Shown: piece by piece, positions 21,411 through 25,811 of the stretch | Numbering within the stretch: position 1 is the stretch's first letter | Layout: every line of letters starts with the position of its first letter | Origin: Saccoglossus kowalevskii | Taxonomy: Eukaryota > Hemichordata > Enteropneusta > Harrimaniidae | Assembly (NCBI RefSeq): GCF_000003605.2 | Contig: NW_003123907.1 | Location: 107,157-132,967 of the forward strand | Length of the DNA stretch: 25,811 nucleotides | Reading direction: 5' to 3' | Notes under the pieces: generated by a model | The model's input: the letters and a program-made list of their open reading frames with translations, nothing else | The model's database searches: none | What the model was told of the DNA's origin: nothing | Made by a program: the position numbers and the translations under genes

Positions 21411-21895
21411 TCTAAACTGACTATTATTGTCATCAATAATTTGAACTCATTCTTTGTAGACTATTTACCCATGCACTATTAAGATTATGTGGTGTTTTGG
21501 TTAGATCTTACTTTACACTTGTAGTTGGAATAAAAAGTCAACAATGCATCTAGTCAAACTTTTCACAAAGCCCTGATAATCCATTTGCTGATTCAGAAAT
21601 GCTTCTACTGTATAACTACCGGTATTACAATACCTAGTAGTAGTATCTAAATAATATATTAACCCAACTCCAAATAGATATACAAACAATCATGTTTTTT
21701 TTGCTCTAGATGCTTACAACGTAAAAAGTGATATGAAAAACAATGATCTAAATGTCTGGTATGTTGTCTAATTTGGTCTGGTTTTGCAGTGTTATATTAT
21801 TAGTATTTTCCTGACAACTTCATAATTTACCTGAGCTGTTGCTATACTTTTTGCCTATCACAGGTCTATAAACATTTACATAAACAATATTTTTA
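21411..21895. other. AT-rich non-coding stretch
   Basis: Nothing is supported except a small inverted repeat GGTATT-AC-AATACC (21621-21634). Confidence 0.55.
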
Positions 21896-22435
21896 GCTCC
21901 GCTGTTGACAAAGTCGACACAGTGGAGCTGTTCATATTACTGATTGTCCGTCATCGTCAACTTTACAATTTCAACTTCTTCAAAACCACAAGTCAGAATG
22001 TTTGATAGGCAAATACCTTGGATGGTTCTTTCTCAGATTTGTTCATTTCATGTCAAAATCTCAAATTCTCTAATTTTGGTGAATATTTTTGTCATTTTGG
22101 TAAAAAGTGATATTTTCGACTTCTTGTTAAAAACCGCAAGTCCAATTGCTTTGATATTACATATATAGGTACTACATGTGGACCTATCTCGGATTTGTGC
22201 ATTTCATGATGATATCTTTAATTCTCCAATTTTGATGAATATTTTTGTAATTTTTGGTAAAAAGTGATATTTTCGTCTTCTTGTTGAAAACCGCAAGTCT
22301 GATTGCTTTGATATTACATATATAGGTACTACCAGTATATGTTGACCTCTCTCAGATTTGTTCATTTCATGATGATAGTTTCAATTCTCTAATTTTAATG
22401 AATATTTTTTTTTCCCGTAAAAAGTGATGAAAATC
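21896..22435 (+). mobile_element. Hairpin head plus three tandem 156-163-bp units
   Basis: Behind TTTTT comes AGCTCCGCTGT, which pairs with ACAGTGGAGCT through one G-T pair (about 21895-21929). Three units follow, marked by TCTCAGATTTGTTCATTTCA at 22031, TCTCGGATTTGTGCATTTCA at 22187 and TCTCAGATTTGTTCATTTCA at 22350, each followed by AATTTTGRTGAATATTTTTG-like blocks and AAAAAGTGATATTTTCG. Unit two and unit three are the most alike. A 74-codon frame (21944-22168) is a by-product. The build fits a non-autonomous Helitron-like or satellite-bearing element, but the class is not proven. Confidence 0.75.
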
Positions 22436-22850
22436 AAGCATTTCTGGAATTCCGGAACCAGATCTCAGCTGTTTACAGGTGGATTTTGTTCAAACTTGGT
22501 ACGGACATTATAGGACCTTGATGCACCTCATTTTTGTTTTTCAGATCAGATTACAAATTTTGGTTTAATGAAGGCGGTTCTAGTGCCACATCTCTGACAT
22601 GCTTTGACTGATTATGTTCAAATTTTATATATTCATTATATATCATGTCATAAATATACAGATGTATTGGATTGACAATCTGATTCAAAATGGCCGACTG
22701 CCAGTCAGACATATTGTACTTAATTTCAACAAAAATCTACTAGGATGTTTTTTGAAATAATAGATTGCCTCTGTAGCAAGTCTGAATGAACTTTGTAAAC
22801 AAAATAAGTATTTTTGACCTACTAAATGGCTGCCAGTCGGCCATTATGAA
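22436..22850. repeat. Dispersed-repeat copies, including an inverted pair
   Basis: AAATCAAGCATTTCTGGAAT and CCGGAACCAGATCTCAGC (22434-22470) continue the family order, then TTCAAACTTGGTACGGACAT and a TTTGACTGATTATGTTCAAA block. TTCAAAATGGCCGACTGCCA (near 22684) lies opposite GGCTGCCAGTCGGCCATTAT (near 22828), so two copies face each other. No coding frame. Confidence 0.75.
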
Positions 22851-23370
22851 AAAAATAGCTGGCTGATGATATGGCCAGTAACAACTATAACCAAATATCC
22901 TTTACCTAATCTGTCCTCATAAACAGCATGATCAACTTTGTTGTCATGAAAACAATCTATATACATTGTATAGATAGTGGAGCATTTTCCACTCTGTAAG
23001 GTCCCTTGTTATACAAAGTTACATTAGAACCATATACATCATGTACTAAATATGCAGGTCATTAAATTTATAAGTTGATTCAAAATGATGGGCTGACATT
23101 TATCCTTGGCACAATAACAATACAGGGTCACAATATTGAAATGGTTTACATGAGTATGGTAGTCCAGTTGATCTTTTATGTTGACAACCATACACTGTGT
23201 TGCAAAAATCGCCATATGTTTTGGGTATTTAATGATCATATTATGTTAAACTATGAATTTAATATATATCTTTTTGTTAAATAAAATTCAATATATGGAA
23301 ATTCACTTACAACAACATGTGTATATGCTTTACATTGTCGTCATTTACATCATGATTATAATATCAGCCA
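22851..23370. other. AT-rich non-coding stretch
   Basis: No supported feature. A faint GATTCAAAATGATGGGCTGAC near 23079 may be a decayed ATGGCCGA-family copy. Two chance-like frames overlap on opposite strands (23039-23239 and 23075-23284). Confidence 0.5.
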
Positions 23371-23785
23371 TGTTAGGTTTGATATGTCAGAAAGTGAGAT
23401 CCATTTTAGTTTCAACATCTCAACATCTCAGTTTCAACATCTGTCTTGTTAGGTTTCACATTTCATGGAGTTGTGTTAGGTTTGACGTTTCATGGAGTCA
23501 TGTTTAGGTTAGACATTTCAGGGAGTTAGACATTTCATGGAGTCGTGTTAGGTTAAACATTTCATGGAGTCATGTTAGTTTGGACATTTCATGGAGAGTT
23601 ATTTTATGCTTGACATTTCAGAAAGTCATGTTAGGTTTGATATCTTGGGGCAGCTGTCATATCATTATACATGTATGTCATGTACATAGGCTAGGTTGGA
23701 CATTTCAGGGAGTTGTGTTAGGTTTGATCAAAAAGTCATGATGCATTTGACATTCTTGGGGGCGGCTGTATTAGGTTAGATATGC
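23371..23785 (+). repeat. 27-bp minisatellite
   Basis: Units of the form CATTTCATGGAGTCATGTTA plus GGTTTGA repeat from about 23458 to 23640 with small variations, with diverged units before (TTCAACATCTCAG-type) and after (around 23698 and 23750). Since 27 is a multiple of three, the array stays open in one frame and gives a spurious repetitive product (RFHISWSCVRFDVSWSHV) at the end of the 23253-23507 frame. Confidence 0.9.
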
Positions 23786-24692
23786 TACTGAATTTAGTCA
23801 ATTGCTATTTCTCATTATTCAAATTCAAAGTATTGCACCTTACATGACTGTTCTTTGTCTAACTTCCCACTTTTGGGTCTTAGTATGTGCAGAGCATAAA
23901 GCAGTATAAGTAAGTACATATACTGGGTAATACTGTCTCTTTCCATCCATCAATCTCTTAATTGTTCAACCAATATATCTTACAAGCCATTACCAGTATA
24001 TATAGCTTAATTGAAATAAAATTGTGTAAACTAAATTATAGTTTTGCAAAAGATGGATGTATTTTAATTAAGATTTTCACAGTTAGTAGTTTTATCACAT
24101 TGCATCATTTGTGCATTTGAGCTCTTCTGTAGTAGTGCATTCCCCTTTATTAATGATTTGTAAAACACCATAAATAGGTTTACTAGCCCTACATTATACA
24201 TATCCCAGAAATTATTATCAAATATGCATTTATGCATGACCCCTGAAAGCTCACACATTTTAGTTTTTTTGAGTGTACAAATTCACTATAAGTGATAATT
24301 TTTCACTTATACATGTACCACCCAAATTGAAAGCACTTATAACCAAAGTTCAAAAACAGTTAGGCATAAGCATGGTAAAAGTTGATGTATAATATTATGA
24401 GGTTATCACAAGATTATGTAGGTTGCATAGCAAAAGTCTATGTGATCCTGTACTGCCAGGGTGCATACTTTCTCATATATTTGTGTGATTTTTGTAATAT
24501 TCTTATCATTTTACATTTTTCTCAGCTTCTGGTAATAATTTAATGAGTGCAACAGCTCAAAATCTAAAAAGAAATTTTGCATTGTGGGAACATTTACATT
24601 CATTTCCAAAATTCTACGTGTGTCATCGACTCACTAAAGTGTCGTCCAATGTCAACAAATGTGTTGGTGACATACAAAGTTTACCCGTCATG
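23786..24692. other. AT-rich non-coding stretch
   Basis: No gene or repeat array. ATAAGTGA (24288-24295) and TCACTTAT (24303-24310) form a perfect 8-bp hairpin and TACATGTA overlaps its end (24310). A 64-codon minus frame (24064-24258) is not supported. Confidence 0.55.
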
Positions 24693-24985
24693 TTAAATTA
24701 AACCACAGGGATTTTTGCTGACTGTGTGTGTTCTTTTTTCTCTTTGGGCCACACATGTATCAGCACCACCCAACTTTAGTGCACTTGTAATATATCCTAT
24801 TGATATGTTATAATCATCACTAAATTGAATGTAATTACGTGCTTCAACTAATAGACACTGGGTGGCACCTGTTTCAAAACTATTTACAAATTGTTGCCTG
24901 CCATTATCATTCCAACAATACCTTTCCCAAACATACACTTGTGAATAACCTTGCACCTGAGTGAGCTGCCTGCATGTTGTACCTC
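24693..24985 (-). CDS. Possible exon, hypothetical protein, no known family
   Basis: On the minus strand one frame is open from 25025 to a TAA at 24693 (110 codons). An acceptor-like tract, TCTTTTCAATTCATATTTCA followed by AACAG, would start an exon at 24985. The product has a protein-like make-up, unlike most chance frames here: four or more Cys, two Trp, many Gly, Gln, Thr and Asp residues (QVYVWERYCWNDNGRQQFVN, then LLVEARNYIQFSDDYNISIG). There is no internal ATG, so a start would have to lie upstream. I recognise no domain. No AATAAA signal lies just after the stop. Chance is still quite possible. Confidence 0.22.
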
Positions 24986-25222
24986 CTGTTTGAAATATGA
25001 ATTGAAAAGATACATGTACTCCAAATTAAAACCGTATTTATCATATTTGACATACAAAAAGCTTAGTGGTAAGCACGTGAAATTGGTAAAAAACTTTTCA
25101 TCATTCATCGTTACTATTACGTATGCGGTTTATATTAGGACTTTAACGGTAATTTAGTTATTTGGCTCTACCAGCATTGGTATGTTTTGTATTTAGTACT
25201 TAATTCATTTTTACAGTTTACA

Positions 25223-25500
25223 GGGACTTCGGTCCCGAATTCTGGCTCCGCCCGTTCATCCGTCCGGAGTCATATTTCAGAATCCTTTGGACCGATTCTG
25301 TTCATTCTTTGCATGTGCCTAGTTTTTTATGTGGGACATATGCACATGCAGTGGTTTAGCAATTCAATTCAAAATGGCCCACTGGCAGCCATCTTGTTTT
25401 TTGAAAATGTTGTATTTTGGACATGCTTTGTCAATTTTCATTCAAACTTTATAGTATATAGATTATACATGTTAGGATACATGATACATGTTACCGGTAG
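25223..25500 (+). mobile_element. Hairpin-headed interspersed repeat, copy 2
   Basis: It opens with GGGAC-TTCG-GTCCC (25223-25236), a perfect 5-bp hairpin with a TTCG loop, then a CCGCCCG/CCGTCCGG-rich run and the 215-bp body (25269-25483) shared with 9803-10017. The transitions between the two copies all run C-to-T or G-to-A from copy 1 to copy 2, three of them at CpG. The head itself differs from copy 1, so only the body is closely related. A 106-codon frame (25187-25507) follows the body and is judged a by-product. Confidence 0.78.
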
Positions 25501-25573
25501 TCCATGACAATTTCGCAATTGGATAAAAGATTTTCAATTTTCGGTTTTTCCACTATCTCAAGTACTAATCATC

Positions 25574-25811
25574 ACATTTCAATGAAACTTGGTACATACA
25601 TGTAGATGTCATATGACACTGCACAGACCTGATAGTTTTCATGGTAATATCAATACATATAATTACCTAATTTGCATAATTAATTAAATTTCAGCTTTTG
25701 ATATAAGTAGTGAGTATTACATTTCAATGAAACTTGGTACTTGCATACTCAAGGACTATGCAGAGATTGATTGTTTTGAATAAATATTTGTGCATATTAA
25801 TCACCTAATTT
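25574..25811 (+). repeat. Tandem repeat, period 145 bp, cut by the window end
   Basis: ACATTTCAATGAAACTTGGT begins at 25574 and again at 25719. Further shared blocks are ATGCAGAGATTGAT against CTGCACAGACCTGAT and a shared TAATTACCTAATTTGCAT/TTAATCACCTAATTT end. It lies 90 bases after the hairpin-headed copy 2 and may be part of the same composite element. Confidence 0.75.

Noticed and set aside
23253-23507. 84-codon plus-strand frame
   Set aside because: The second half is the 27-bp minisatellite read in one frame; no independent coding evidence.
9847-25507. Two similar small proteins encoded at 9847-10041 and 25307-25507
   Set aside because: They match because they lie on twin repeat copies. 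Over the shared frame I count about five amino-acid-changing and two silent substitutions, as expected without selection, though both indels are 3 bp. No other support for a gene.
1-25811. CRISPR array, operon or other prokaryotic system
   Set aside because: No repeat-spacer structure, no adjacent long genes, and eukaryotic-type repeats throughout.

Overview
The window looks like gene-poor nuclear DNA of a metazoan, most likely a marine invertebrate. It is AT-rich (about one third G+C by eye), has no operons or ribosome-binding sites, and is full of short interspersed repeats. The repeat style (hairpin-headed tandem repeats, 'CAAAATGGCCGAC' units, a very frequent TACATGTA octamer) resembles what is often seen in lophotrochozoans or lancelet-like deuterostomes. 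I cannot fix the species. No rRNA, tRNA, CRISPR, transposase, reverse transcriptase or confidently recognisable protein-coding gene was found. The longest open frames (at most about 130 codons) are roughly what chance gives in 25.8 kb of this composition.

Layout. 1-3230 is plain AT-rich DNA with a cluster of TGACCT half-sites (1147-1294) and a 212-bp terminal-inverted-repeat element (1778-1989). 3240-5760 carries old copies of a dispersed 'AAnATGGCCGA' repeat. 6671-7634 is a 0.95-kb element with near-identical inverted ends and two internal 305-bp units, followed by a perfect 10-bp hairpin (7671-7698). 9164-9384 is a second, inverted copy of the 212-bp element. 9722-10017 is a hairpin-headed repeat with a near twin at 25223-25483.

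The best-defined mobile element spans 10355-11454: perfect 28-bp terminal inverted repeats and a perfect 7-bp target duplication, with no transposase inside. Right beside it lies a minisatellite (11505-11875) with a higher-order arrangement. 13459-13589 is a CpG-dense foldback insert between TTAA sites. 15550-17800 is the most open-frame-rich interval and might hold decayed or real exons. From 18.7 kb onward come a second set of hairpin-headed and tandem repeats (18704-18880, 21896-22435), more dispersed-repeat copies (21190-21410, 22436-22850), a 27-bp minisatellite (23371-23785), one protein-like minus-strand open frame (24693-25025) and a 145-bp tandem repeat that runs off the end.

Nothing suggests genes working together. 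The interest lies in several non-autonomous element families that share one build: T- or A-rich lead, short perfect hairpin, then tandem 125-305-bp units. In the two copies compared, decay runs through CpG loss.
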